A stretch of 64,000 nucleotides of DNA from NCBI GenBank assembly GCA_003402705.1, contig QQNF01000002.1:1-64000 (forward strand). The letters run 5' to 3'. The position numbers and the translations under genes were made by a program. The notes under the pieces were generated by a model. The model did not search any database, was not told the origin of the DNA, and saw nothing but the letters and a program-made list of their open reading frames with translations. Position 1 is the first letter of the stretch, and every line of letters starts with the position of its first letter. Of the stretch, positions 16,585 to 24,773 are shown in pieces. The stretch is from Verrucomicrobiota bacterium (GTDB lineage Bacteria > Verrucomicrobiota > Verrucomicrobiia > Verrucomicrobiales > V1-33).

Positions 16585-18432
16585 ATGAGCACGAAACCGA
16601 GCGACGCCCCGAAGACAGCAGCCACGAGTGGAGAGGGCACGAATGTTGGAGCCGTGATGCCTGGAGCGGAGGTGCTGGTGAAGTGTATGGAGAGGGAGGG
16701 GGTGGAGTTGATTTTTGCGTATCCGGGAGGTGCGTCGATGCCGATGCATCAGGCGCTGACGAAGTCGCAGCAGATTCGGACGGTGTTGCCGCGGCATGAG
16801 CAGGGGGGGAGTTTTGCGGCTGAGGGGTATGCGCGGGCGACTGGGAAGGCTGGGGTTTGCATGGGGACGAGCGGGCCTGGGGCGACGAACATGGTGACGT
16901 CGATTGCGGATGCCTATCTGGACAGCACGCCGCTGGTGGTGATCACGGGGCAGGTGCCGACGTTCATGATCGGGCGTGGGGCGTTTCAGGAGACGGACTT
17001 TTTCGGGGTGACCCTACCGATTGTGAAGCACAGTTATCTGGTGACGGATTCGAATGAGATTCCGCGGATTGTGAAGGAGGCGTTTCACATTGCGCAGAGC
17101 GGGCGGCCTGGTCCGGTGGTGATTGACATGCCGAAGGACGTGCAGGAGCGGGCGACGAAGCTGTGGTTTTCGGAGAAGGTGGAATTGAAGGGATACGATC
17201 CGAAGCGGGTGCTTGATGAGGCGGCGATTGAGGAGGCGGTGGCGATGATCATGAAGGCGGAGCGTCCGGTGATTTACTGTGGCGGCGGGATTATCAGTGG
17301 TGAGGCGAGCGGTGCGCTGCTGGAGTTCATGGAGCGGACGGGGATTCCGGCGACGTCGACGCTGATGGGCGTGGGTGGATTTCCGGAGACGCATCCGTTG
17401 TCGATCAAGTGGCTGGGGATGCACGGGTCGGTGGCGGCGAACAATGCGGCGAACGAGGCGGATCTGCTGCTGGCGCTGGGCGTGCGGTTTGACGACCGGG
17501 TGACTGGCAAGGTGGAGAAGTTCTGCGAGCACGGGACGATCATTCACGTCGATATCGACAATGCGGAGATCAACAAGAACAAGCTAGTGCGGCTGCCGAT
17601 CGTGGCGGACATCGCGGAGGCGCTGAAGCGGATCAACGAGTTGCTGGAGAAGGCGGGGTGGACGCGGAAGACGTCGGGTTGGCCGCAGTACGGCGTGTGG
17701 CGGGAGCAGGTGGATGCGTGGAAGCGGGACCAGCCGATGACTTATGAAGAGGAGCCGGGCCGGATCGCGCCGCAGTGGGTGATAGAGAAGCTGTATGAGG
17801 TGACGAAGGGGGATATTTTCATGACGACTGGGGTGGGTCAGCACCAGATGTGGGCGGCGCAGTGGTTCCACTTCGACAAGCCGCGGCGGTTGATCACGAG
17901 CCTGGGATTGGGGTCGATGGGTTATGGGTTGCCGGCGTCGCTGGGGGTGAAGTGTGCGTTTCCTGAGACGGAGGTGGTGAATATTGACGGGGATGGATCG
18001 TTCCTGATGAACGTGCAGGAGCTGGCGACGGCGATTGCGGAGAACATTCCGATCAAGTGCATCATTCTGAACAACCAGCACCTTGGGATGGTGGTGCAGT
18101 GGGAGGATTTGAAGTACAAGTCGAACCGGGCGCACACGTTCCTTGGGAAGCTGCATGCGCCGACGGACATTTATCCGGATTATGTGAAGATGTGTGAGTC
18201 GTTCGAGGTGCCGTGCGAGCGGATTTTCCTGAAGGAGGATGTGGTGCCGGCGATTGAGCGGATGCTGGCGTCGAAGACGGCGTATGTGCTGGACGTGATG
18301 GTGCCGTACACGGAGCACGTGCTGCCGATGATTCCTGGTGGGATGACGTACAAGGACATCATCACGAAGCCGATCCGGAATGCGGATGGGACGAAGGGCT
18401 TTGGCGACATCAAGGTGGCGACGGCGCTGTGA
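16585..18432 (+). CDS. ilvB: Acetolactate synthase large subunit
   Basis: Condenses two pyruvates, or pyruvate with 2-oxobutyrate, in branched-chain amino acid synthesis using thiamine diphosphate, Mg and FAD. ATG 16585 gives 615 residues, normal for IlvB plus a ~25-residue N-terminal tail. Domains in order: ThDP pyrimidine-binding (VELIFAYPGGASMP, LPRHEQGGSFAAEGYAR with catalytic Glu), central FAD domain (ERPVIYCGGGIISGEA, LGVRFDDRVTGKVEKF), and pyrophosphate domain with the GDG...NN motif (VNIDGDGSFLMNVQELATA ... CIILNNQHLGMVVQWE). The biosynthetic anabolic form is favoured by GVRFDDRVTGK and the C-terminal VLPMIPGG. No ilvN regulatory subunit follows; the next gene, 30 bp downstream, is rlmN. 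Confidence 0.95.
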   Translation: MSTKPSDAPKTAATSGEGTNVGAVMPGAEVLVKCMEREGVELIFAYPGGASMPMHQALTKSQQIRTVLPRHEQGGSFAAEGYARATGKAGVCMGTSGPGATNMVTSIADAYLDSTPLVVITGQVPTFMIGRGAFQETDFFGVTLPIVKHSYLVTDSNEIPRIVKEAFHIAQSGRPGPVVIDMPKDVQERATKLWFSEKVELKGYDPKRVLDEAAIEEAVAMIMKAERPVIYCGGGIISGEASGALLEFMERTGIPATSTLMGVGGFPETHPLSIKWLGMHGSVAANNAANEADLLLALGVRFDDRVTGKVEKFCEHGTIIHVDIDNAEINKNKLVRLPIVADIAEALKRINELLEKAGWTRKTSGWPQYGVWREQVDAWKRDQPMTYEEEPGRIAPQWVIEKLYEVTKGDIFMTTGVGQHQMWAAQWFHFDKPRRLITSLGLGSMGYGLPASLGVKCAFPETEVVNIDGDGSFLMNVQELATAIAENIPIKCIILNNQHLGMVVQWEDLKYKSNRAHTFLGKLHAPTDIYPDYVKMCESFEVPCERIFLKEDVVPAIERMLASKTAYVLDVMVPYTEHVLPMIPGGMTYKDIITKPIRNADGTKGFGDIKVATAL

Positions 18433-18462
18433 TGGGAGCAGGCGGGTTGCCTGCGATGAGCT

Positions 18463-19578
18463 ATGGAATCTGACACTGCGAAACCGACATCCGTTGCTGC
18501 CGGGGTAGCCCGCTCGGCTTTGACGGGCATGCTGCCTGACGAGCTGGTGGCGGAGCTGGAGTCGTGGGGTGAGCGGAAGTACCGTGCGGCGCAGATTCTG
18601 GAGTGGGTGTTTGAGCGTCGGGTGGGTTCGTATGAGGAGATGACGAATCTGGGGAAGGAATTGCGGGCGAAGCTGGAGGCGGCGCACCCGCTGCAGACGC
18701 TGACGGTGGCGAAGGTGCAGGGGGCGCAGGATGCGACGCAGAAGTTTCTGTTCCGGCTGCGGGATGGTCGGTACGTGGAGAGCGTGCTGATTCCGGCGAA
18801 CACTGGTTATGACGGGACGCAGAGCGACCGGCGGACGCTTTGTGTGAGCAGTCAGGTGGGTTGTGCGTACGACTGCAAGTTCTGCGCGAGCGGGCTGGCG
18901 GGGTTCACGCGGAATCTGGAGGCGGATGAGATTGTGGAGCAGGTGCTGCTGGCGGAGCGGCATGCGGGGAAGCGGATCGACAATTTGGTGTTCATGGGGA
19001 TGGGGGAACCGCTGGCGAATTTCACGCGGCTGACGAAGGCGCTGAGGATTCTGAATGCGCACTGGGGATTGAACATCGGGGCGCGGCACATGACGGTGTC
19101 GACGAGTGGATTGGCTCCGCAGATTCGGAAGCTGGCGGATTTTGAGATTCCGGTGCGGCTGGCGATCAGCCTGCATGGAGCGACGGATGAGGTGCGGGAG
19201 CGGATCATGCCGGTGAACCGGAAGTATCCGTTAGCGGAATTGTTCGGGGCGCTGGAGTATTTCGGGTCGCGGCGGAAGCAGAAGGTGACGCTGGAGTATA
19301 TTCTGATCGAGGGGGTGAATGATGCGCCGGAGCATGCGGCGGCGCTGGTGCGGCGGGCGCGGGCGGTGGGTGCAAAGGTGAATCTGATTCCTTATAACAC
19401 GGTGGAGGGGTTGCCGTGGGTGCGGCCGACGGAGGCGGTGCAGGAGGCGTTTCTGGGGGTGCTGGCGCGTGCGGGGGTGCCGGCGACGCTGCGGCGGGAG
19501 AAGGGGCACGACATTGACGCGGCGTGCGGGCAGCTGCGGCTGCAGCAGGAGGTGGCTGAGGGGACGGTGGTGATGTGA
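18463..19578 (+). CDS. rlmN: 23S rRNA (adenine-2503-C2) / tRNA-37 methyltransferase
   Basis: A radical-SAM methyltransferase that methylates A2503 of 23S rRNA and A37 of some tRNAs. The [4Fe-4S] motif CAYDCKFC places ligands at Cys134, Cys138 and Cys141. The two methyl-transfer cysteines are Cys127 (TLCVSSQVGC) and Cys355 (GHDIDAACGQL). Further family blocks are NLVFMGMGEPLANF, HMTVSTSGLAPQI, ISLHGATDEVRERIMPVN and YNTVEGLPWVRPTE. The 371-residue length is typical, and Cys355 favours RlmN over the antibiotic-resistance homologue only weakly, since both share it. It starts 30 bp after ilvB on the same strand and ends 4 bp from a convergent gene. Confidence 0.93.
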   Translation: MESDTAKPTSVAAGVARSALTGMLPDELVAELESWGERKYRAAQILEWVFERRVGSYEEMTNLGKELRAKLEAAHPLQTLTVAKVQGAQDATQKFLFRLRDGRYVESVLIPANTGYDGTQSDRRTLCVSSQVGCAYDCKFCASGLAGFTRNLEADEIVEQVLLAERHAGKRIDNLVFMGMGEPLANFTRLTKALRILNAHWGLNIGARHMTVSTSGLAPQIRKLADFEIPVRLAISLHGATDEVRERIMPVNRKYPLAELFGALEYFGSRRKQKVTLEYILIEGVNDAPEHAAALVRRARAVGAKVNLIPYNTVEGLPWVRPTEAVQEAFLGVLARAGVPATLRREKGHDIDAACGQLRLQQEVAEGTVVM

Positions 19579-19582
19579 GGGG

Positions 19583-21724
19583 TCAGGCCGGAAGGCTGGC
19601 GACGAAGGATTTGAATTCCGGGGTGTCGCGGATGGGGGCGAAGTCGGTGTCGCCATCAAGCTTTTCTCGGGTAAGCGCGTAGCCCGCTGTGATGGCTCTA
19701 TGGAGCCATGACAATGCCGAGGTCGAGTCTTTCCGGAGCGATTCAAGACACGCCATGTTGTAAAGCGCGGCATGGTTGTCCGGTTGGAGTGAGAGGGCGG
19801 ATGAATATTTCTGGGCGGCAGCCGAGAATAGATCGTCGGCCTCCGGCGCGTTTGTTTGCTGGGCTTGGGCCGCAAGAACAGCTCCCCAGTCAGTTAGAAT
19901 TCTTACATTGTCAGGTTTGATGGCGTGAGCATTCTTGAATTTCTCAGCCGCCTCAGCTTTCATCTTCACGGATTCAAGGCCGACCTTTTGCATTGAGTGA
20001 TCTTTTAGTGCTAGTCCCCAGTTGGCCAGTGCTTCGTGTGATTCCGGATTCATGGAGACGGCATCGCGATACTTTTGTATGGCGGCCGCGAACAGCGCGT
20101 CCGCTTCGACGCCTGTTTTGAGTTGCGCCTGGGCAGCAAGGGCTGTACCCCAGTTCGTGAGTGCCTGATGGTTCCTCGATTTAATGGCAATTGCGGCTTC
20201 GTATCTTCGCCCGGCTTCGGCGTAGATGGTATCCGACTCACTTCCTCCCTTTAGTCTAGCCTGAGCGGCGAGAGCTAGCCCCCAGTTGTTGAGCACTTCG
20301 TGTGAGGCGGGGTTTGCGTTGATAGCCATCTGATACTTCTGGCAAGCGTCGGCGCACAATTTGTAGGCATCGTCGCCTAGTTTTTGCTTTGCCTGATCAT
20401 AGAGGGCGAGTCCCCAGTTGTTGAGGGCTTTGTGATCGTCTGGTTTGAAGGCAATGGCTGCCCGATACTTTTCATTGGCAGCGGCGAAAAGGGTGTCGGC
20501 TTCTGTGCCGGACGATCCGGCTCCTTTTTTTGACAAATCATCTGCGAGGTAGCGCAAGTACAACGCTAATTGCGCGGTGCCGTCTTCATCAAGCATTGCG
20601 GCGTAGCGGAGCGGAGTGGAGGAGTCTTCATTGGTAAATGGTGCGAAGCGGAGCGGAATTGAGGAGTCATCATTGGCAGACGGCGCATCTGAGTGCGGGG
20701 CAGGCACTACCTTGGCTCCGAGCTGGCGGGGGTGGTCGCTGACGAGGCTCAGGATGGAGTCGGTGAGGTCATTGTATTCCCGTGTGATGATTTCGCGCGG
20801 GTAGTCGCGGAGGAAGACGGTTTCGAAGAGGGATAGCCGTGGGTGGTAGGAAATGGCGTGGTCGGGACGAACGAGGAGGGTGCGCTCCATGGCGCTGAAG
20901 CGTTCTTCCTTCTTTTCCATGTCGCCGGTGGGGACGGGAGTGGCGACGAGGAGGGATGGCTTTTTGCCGAGTCGGGCAGAGTGGGCCGTATCGGAGATGT
21001 CGTCGTCGTCGTCCCACTGCTCGGTACGGGGGCCTGGTTTGAGGCCGACGACCTTGAGGAATTCTGCGGTGCCACTGATGTTCTGGTCGTTGAGGCCGCA
21101 GAAGATGACGAGGCGGTCCGCGAGGGGGCCGATGCAGAGGCCGCTTGTCTCGGTGAACCCAGTGCGGCTGTCGATGAGGATGTAATCGTAGGGAGTGGGC
21201 TGGGGATCGCCGTCGAGTTCCCTTGCCCACTGGAACTGGTGCCGGAGGAAGATTTCGCGGAGGACGTTGCCTGTTTCGGCGAGGTCGTCTGCGGTGAGGC
21301 TGGCGATGTCGAGGGCGGCGAGGCGAGCAGTGTAATCCCGTTCGTCGCTGGCGCAGAGGACATCGAGGCGGGTGCGTTGAAAGCGGGGATTGCGGGGCGG
21401 GGCGAACTTTTCTGATTTAACGGCACGAAGGTATGTGGCGAGGACGGGCACTTCCGGGCGGGTAGGGCTACCGGACTGCCAACGTGCGAGCGGGAGCACG
21501 TCGGTGAGAAGGTCCAAGACATCGGGTTGGTCGTCGGGGTGAGGCTCGAGCTCGTCATTCCGTCGGAGGAAGCCGCTGACGCCGGGGGCTTCGAGGTCAA
21601 GGTCGACGATGAGGACGTGACGCCCCATGGTGTGGAGCGTGTATGCGACGTTGAGGAGGGCCATGCTGCGGCCCACGCCACCCTTGTAAGAGTAGAAGGT
21701 GAAGGTGTGCGGGCGAGGGGTCAT
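19583..21724 (-). CDS. KGGVGR-motif ParA/MinD-like P-loop ATPase with C-terminal TPR array
   Basis: ATG 21724 overlaps the upstream stop (ATGA). Residues ~7-350 form a SIMIBI-class ATPase. It has a deviant Walker A FYSYKGGVGRSMALLNVA (residues 10-27), HVLIVDLDLEAPGVSGFL (Walker A' Asp region), YDYILIDSRTGFTETSG (Walker B) and a long insert. The KGGVGR variant replaces the usual KGGxGKT with Arg and is characteristic of a subgroup tied to NTP-dependent biological conflict systems. A low-complexity linker carries a near-duplicate (NDDSSIPLRFAPF / NEDSSTPLRYAAM). Then come about six TPR-like units of 44 residues built on LNNWGLALxxQA ... KYxxAIxxxPxxHxA, ending with a GYALTREKLDGDTDF cap. Codons are less G/C-biased than the neighbours. 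Third gene of a coupled cassette; likely a signal-sensing NTPase, but no function is proven. Confidence 0.85.
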   Translation of the reverse strand: MTPRPHTFTFYSYKGGVGRSMALLNVAYTLHTMGRHVLIVDLDLEAPGVSGFLRRNDELEPHPDDQPDVLDLLTDVLPLARWQSGSPTRPEVPVLATYLRAVKSEKFAPPRNPRFQRTRLDVLCASDERDYTARLAALDIASLTADDLAETGNVLREIFLRHQFQWARELDGDPQPTPYDYILIDSRTGFTETSGLCIGPLADRLVIFCGLNDQNISGTAEFLKVVGLKPGPRTEQWDDDDDISDTAHSARLGKKPSLLVATPVPTGDMEKKEERFSAMERTLLVRPDHAISYHPRLSLFETVFLRDYPREIITREYNDLTDSILSLVSDHPRQLGAKVVPAPHSDAPSANDDSSIPLRFAPFTNEDSSTPLRYAAMLDEDGTAQLALYLRYLADDLSKKGAGSSGTEADTLFAAANEKYRAAIAFKPDDHKALNNWGLALYDQAKQKLGDDAYKLCADACQKYQMAINANPASHEVLNNWGLALAAQARLKGGSESDTIYAEAGRRYEAAIAIKSRNHQALTNWGTALAAQAQLKTGVEADALFAAAIQKYRDAVSMNPESHEALANWGLALKDHSMQKVGLESVKMKAEAAEKFKNAHAIKPDNVRILTDWGAVLAAQAQQTNAPEADDLFSAAAQKYSSALSLQPDNHAALYNMACLESLRKDSTSALSWLHRAITAGYALTREKLDGDTDFAPIRDTPEFKSFVASLPA

Positions 21725-22413
21725 GTGACGACAAGTTCCCGGCTGGGCCAATGGGCCAAGTAACGAGGTGTGCTCGGACGAGTCATCGTGGCGTCGGTGA
21801 GCTTGCTGGAATCTGGAAGTGTTGGGTTGGCCTCCTTTTGGTACTGCGTCCGGAAGACATCGAGATGCCATGTTTTTGAGGCGAGTGCCTCGGTGAATTC
21901 CAGTTCGATGCGTGCGTCCGGGTTATCGTCGGGGCGTTTTGCCATGCAGAACTCGGCGGCGGCGCGCAGCACGAGGCGATCGCGGTGCTGAGGATGGGCG
22001 GCATCGGCGATGAGGGCGTGTTCGCGTGCTGCGGGGTAATCCTTGGCGGCGATTCTGTCGCGAGCGGACTGGACGTGTTTTTCGCAGATGGCTGCGAGGT
22101 TGCGGGTGATGAGGCTGAGAGGGCTGTACTGGATGTCACCCGAGTCGTCCAACCACAAGGACCAGCCGAATTGTGCCGGCTGAGGGTCGAGTTTGGTGAT
22201 ATCGTCGAGGGCGACGCGTTCTTCGAAATCGGCCATTTCCGCCGTGACGGGATTGATCAGTTCATTTCCGGCGAGCAGATACGGGGGGTAAAGAACGGTA
22301 TCGGAGTCTGGATTCCGGAAGATGGCAGAGAGGACGCGCGGCAGCGGGGGCTGCTTGGCGGGCACCTCTGAGCAGCCGATGACTTCGAGTGAGGTGACGG
22401 GATACGACTTCAT
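21721..22413 (-). CDS. Unknown protein of the KGGVGR cassette
   Basis: Its ATG at 22413 directly follows the stop codon of the upstream gene (TGAATG) and its own stop overlaps the ATPase start (ATGA), so all three are almost certainly translated as a unit. The 230-residue product has no signal peptide or membrane span. The first half (TSLEVIGCSEVPAK ... FGWSLWLDDSGDIQYSPL) looks beta-rich. The second half is helical with a TPR-like pair (ARDRIAAKDYPAAREHALI, DRLVLRAAAEFCMA). I do not recognise the family. Position and helical content suggest an adaptor linking the ATPase-TPR protein to the upstream putative effector (inference). Confidence 0.75.
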   Translation of the reverse strand: MKSYPVTSLEVIGCSEVPAKQPPLPRVLSAIFRNPDSDTVLYPPYLLAGNELINPVTAEMADFEERVALDDITKLDPQPAQFGWSLWLDDSGDIQYSPLSLITRNLAAICEKHVQSARDRIAAKDYPAAREHALIADAAHPQHRDRLVLRAAAEFCMAKRPDDNPDARIELEFTEALASKTWHLDVFRTQYQKEANPTLPDSSKLTDATMTRPSTPRYLAHWPSRELVVT

Positions 22414-23232
22414 TCAGGAGAGATACTGCTGCATGATGAAGTCTGTTGCGGCGTCTCGCAAAGCGTGAATTTGCCCTTGGTCGGGGATGGCGGGGCGGGA
22501 ATAAGATTCGATCCGCACGCCAGCACGGTGCAGCTTAGCCAGTTCCGGGGGTGCCATGCCGTCCGGAACGAGCACCGCGCAGAGGTGGGGGGAGAGGTCG
22601 ACGTGACCTTGAATTCGGACCTCGTGGATGCGGTCCAATCCGTGATCGTCGATGATGGCGGGACCGAGGCCGTGAGGGTCCGGCAGAGTGGCGTTGCAGG
22701 CGGGGCACGTGTAGTAGCGGTCGCCCGAGAGGTAGGATTCGATGCTGTGGAAGCATTTGGCTAGCAGGTCTTTGAGATACTCGCGGCAATCCGGAACGGG
22801 CAACTCGTGGTCGCGGACGAACTGGACGGGATCGGTTCCCGGGGGCAGGGAGAACCTTCCCATGCAGCCTCCCGAGTCGAAGGGAGTGGCAACGGCCGAG
22901 CCCGCTGAAGAAACGGTGAGTTCGGCCTTAAAAATGAAGGCGACCTCCTGCTTTGGGAACGCTGCGGCACCGAGATAGAGGAATACATGGTTGGTGGATC
23001 CGAGAACTTGGTCGACGTCGCGGGAATTCCGGTTTCTTGCGTCATTGGATTGAAGTGCACCTGCGGCGATGATCCCACGGAAGGCTTTGTCATTGGTGGA
23101 GTGCGTGAGAGGCATCCGGGTCGCGGCGGCGGTGGCGGCGGCAGCCGAGGTGGGATCCTGGGTGCAATGTTGGGCGAGATTGCCTCGCAGGCGGGCGAGG
23201 TTTTCTTGTTGCTGTTGGGGGGTGGCAGCCAT
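22414..23232 (-). CDS. Putative ADP-ribosyltransferase-like protein, first gene of KGGVGR cassette
   Basis: A 272-residue cytoplasmic protein with a Gln/Ala-rich N-terminus (~40 residues). It then shows PLTHSTNDKAFRGIIAAGAL (His44-Ser-Thr), which resembles the first block of DarT/PARP-type ADP-ribosyltransferase folds (H-x-T ... G-I-L-x-x-G-x-L). Tyr86 in HVFLYLG would fit the second position and Glu204 in RIHEVRIQGHVDLSP the third (H-Y-E). A CPAC pair (Cys176, Cys179) interrupts the domain. This assignment is by eye and remains a hypothesis; no close family was recognised. If correct, it would be the effector of the cassette. It starts 93 bp downstream of the ldhA stop on the same strand; no macrodomain antitoxin is adjacent. 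Confidence 0.7.
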   Translation of the reverse strand: MAATPQQQQENLARLRGNLAQHCTQDPTSAAAATAAATRMPLTHSTNDKAFRGIIAAGALQSNDARNRNSRDVDQVLGSTNHVFLYLGAAAFPKQEVAFIFKAELTVSSAGSAVATPFDSGGCMGRFSLPPGTDPVQFVRDHELPVPDCREYLKDLLAKCFHSIESYLSGDRYYTCPACNATLPDPHGLGPAIIDDHGLDRIHEVRIQGHVDLSPHLCAVLVPDGMAPPELAKLHRAGVRIESYSRPAIPDQGQIHALRDAATDFIMQQYLS

Positions 23233-23324
23233 CGCGTTCTGGGCAAGGTGAGGGAAGCGATAGAGTGGCGGCAGCCGGTGGGCAAGAGACTTTGCCTGAC
23301 GTTGCGAATTGCGGTGAGGGGTGT

Positions 23325-24332
23325 TCAGGTGAGGGAGGTGCCGTCGAGGAAGGGTTGGTGGTTGGCGAGGTGGGAGATGTTGGTGGCGGTGACGCGGGCG
23401 ATTTCTGAGAGGGCTTCGTGGGTGAGGAAGGCCTGATGGGAGGTGATGAGGACGTTAGGGAAGTTGAGGAGGAGGGAGAGTTCGTCGTCGAGGAGGAACT
23501 GGCCGGAGAGGTCCTCGAAGAAAACGCCTTCTTCTTCTTCGTAGACGTCGAGGGCGACGCCGCCGATGCGGCCGGATTTGAGTGCGGCGATGAGGGCGGT
23601 GGTTTCGATGAGTTTGCCGCGGCTGGTATTGACGATGAAGGCGCCTTTTTTGAGGCGGTTCATGGAGTCGGAGTTGAGGAGGAAGCGGGTATCTGGGAGG
23701 AGGGGGACGTGGAGGGAGATGATGTCGCTAGAGGCGAGGAGGTGGTCTGTGGAGGTGTAGGTGATCTGGTGGGTGGTGGCCCATGAGTGGTCTGGTGACT
23801 GATCGGAGGCGAGGACGTTAGCGCCGAAGCCGCGGTAGATCTGGGCGGTGAGGCGGCCGATTTTGCCGGTGCCGATGATGCCGACGGTTTTGCCGTGGAT
23901 GTCGAAGCCGACGAGGCCAGTTAGGGAGAAGTTGAGTTCGCGCACGCGGTTCCATGCGCGGTGGATCTTGCGGTTTAGTGTCAGGAGGAGGGCGACGGAG
24001 TGTTCGGCGACGGCGTGAGGGGAGTAGGCGGGGACGCGGACGACGGAGAGGCCGAGGGATTTGGCGGCGGGGAGGTCGACGTTATTGAAGCCTGCGCAGC
24101 GGAGGGCGATGAGGCGGACGCCGTGGGAGGCGAGGATTTCGAGGGTGGGGCGGTCGGCCTGGTCGTTGACGAAGAGGCAAACGGTGGAGGCACCGGCGGC
24201 GGTGGCGGCGGTTTCTGCGGTGAGTCTGAATTCGTGGAATCGCCAGATGAGTTGGTCGGCGGCCTGGGCGTGGGTGAGGTATTCGCGGTCGTAGGGTTTG
24301 GTGTCGAAGACTGCGACGGTGTGGTCTGGCAT
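23325..24332 (-). CDS. ldhA: D-lactate dehydrogenase (NAD-dependent, LdhA type)
   Basis: Reduces pyruvate to D-lactate with NADH, a fermentative electron sink. The protein follows E. coli LdhA closely over its length: VAVFDTKPYDREYL, VCLFVNDQADRPTLE, IALRCAGFNNVDLPAAK, VRVPAYSPHAVAEHS, LNRKIHRAWNRVRELNFSL, the NAD site GKTVGIIGTGKIGRL, and VNTSRGKLIE with the substrate Arg. It continues with ALDVYEEEEGVFFED with the catalytic Glu region, and LITSHQAFLTHEAL with the proton-donor His. The 335-residue length is normal. The stretch upstream of its start (24333-24497) carries a copy of a dispersed palindromic repeat. Cytoplasmic. Confidence 0.93.
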   Translation of the reverse strand: MPDHTVAVFDTKPYDREYLTHAQAADQLIWRFHEFRLTAETAATAAGASTVCLFVNDQADRPTLEILASHGVRLIALRCAGFNNVDLPAAKSLGLSVVRVPAYSPHAVAEHSVALLLTLNRKIHRAWNRVRELNFSLTGLVGFDIHGKTVGIIGTGKIGRLTAQIYRGFGANVLASDQSPDHSWATTHQITYTSTDHLLASSDIISLHVPLLPDTRFLLNSDSMNRLKKGAFIVNTSRGKLIETTALIAALKSGRIGGVALDVYEEEEGVFFEDLSGQFLLDDELSLLLNFPNVLITSHQAFLTHEALSEIARVTATNISHLANHQPFLDGTSLT

Positions 24333-24424
24333 GGGGGTGGAGGTTAGGGTTGGGTTGAGAGAGCAGGCGGGTTAGAAGCAAGGCTGGGATGGCTTGGAGC
24401 GGGGTGAGTTCATGGACTTCTGGA

Positions 24425-24463
24425 TTGAGGTCACAGGCGGGACGCCCGTGCCACTTTGCCTGG
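24425..24463 (+). repeat. Single copy of the CACAG...GTGCCACTTTGC palindromic repeat
   Basis: Contains GAGGTCACAGGCGGGACGCC followed by CGTGCCACTTTGCCTGG, and is followed at 24480 by a GAGACATTG like that in the 66-bp tandem units at 15165-15344. A weaker relative (AAGGCCGGGACGGCC) is at ~59120. Confidence 0.7.
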
Positions 24464-24497
24464 TGCGGAGGGATTTTTGAGACATTGCTTGGGTGGG

Positions 24498-24773
24498 TTA
24501 GCGACTTGCGCGGAGGGTGGAGCGGAGGGAATCGATTTCGTCGAAGAGGGAGAGGGTGAGGTGGAGGGCGGCAATTTCCATGCCGTAGGCGGTGCGGAGG
24601 TGTTCGATGCGGTGGAGGCGGTGGATGGTGGCGTCGTCGAAGGCTGGGGAGTCGGCGGGGTGGGTGGTGGCTGGGGTGAGGAGCCCGTGGGCGTGGTAGT
24701 GGAGGACGGTGGTGTGGGAGAGGCCGGAGAGTTGAGCGATGAGGTCGAGGGAGGAGGAGTCGGGCGGGTTCAT
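24498..24773 (-). CDS. MerR-like chaperone modulator (CbpM-like)
   Basis: ATG 24773 overlaps the cbpA stop (ATGA) and gives 91 residues. The sequence has a MerR/CbpM-type helical core: IAQLSGLSHTTVLHYHAHGL (HTH-like, with the H-Y-x-x-x-G-L wing typical of MerR proteins), DATIHRLHRIEHLRTAYGM and a coiled C-terminus (LSLFDEIDSLRSTLRA). In enterobacteria CbpM binds the J-domain of CbpA and inhibits it. Gene order and translational overlap here match cbpA-cbpM. Sequence identity to E. coli CbpM is too low to be sure by eye, so a small MerR-type regulator remains possible. Confidence 0.75.
   Translation of the reverse strand: MNPPDSSSLDLIAQLSGLSHTTVLHYHAHGLLTPATTHPADSPAFDDATIHRLHRIEHLRTAYGMEIAALHLTLSLFDEIDSLRSTLRASR

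Noticed and set aside
17584-19176. Long Arg/Pro/His-rich minus-strand frame opposite ilvB and rlmN
   Set aside because: It is a shadow of well-supported genes: composition is driven by the skewed GC of the opposite strand and no family motif is present. The same holds for other long frames such as 60845-62299 (+) and 6405-7391 (-).
22414-23232. DarT-DarG toxin-antitoxin
   Set aside because: No macrodomain antitoxin gene lies beside it and the first-domain resemblance is partial.
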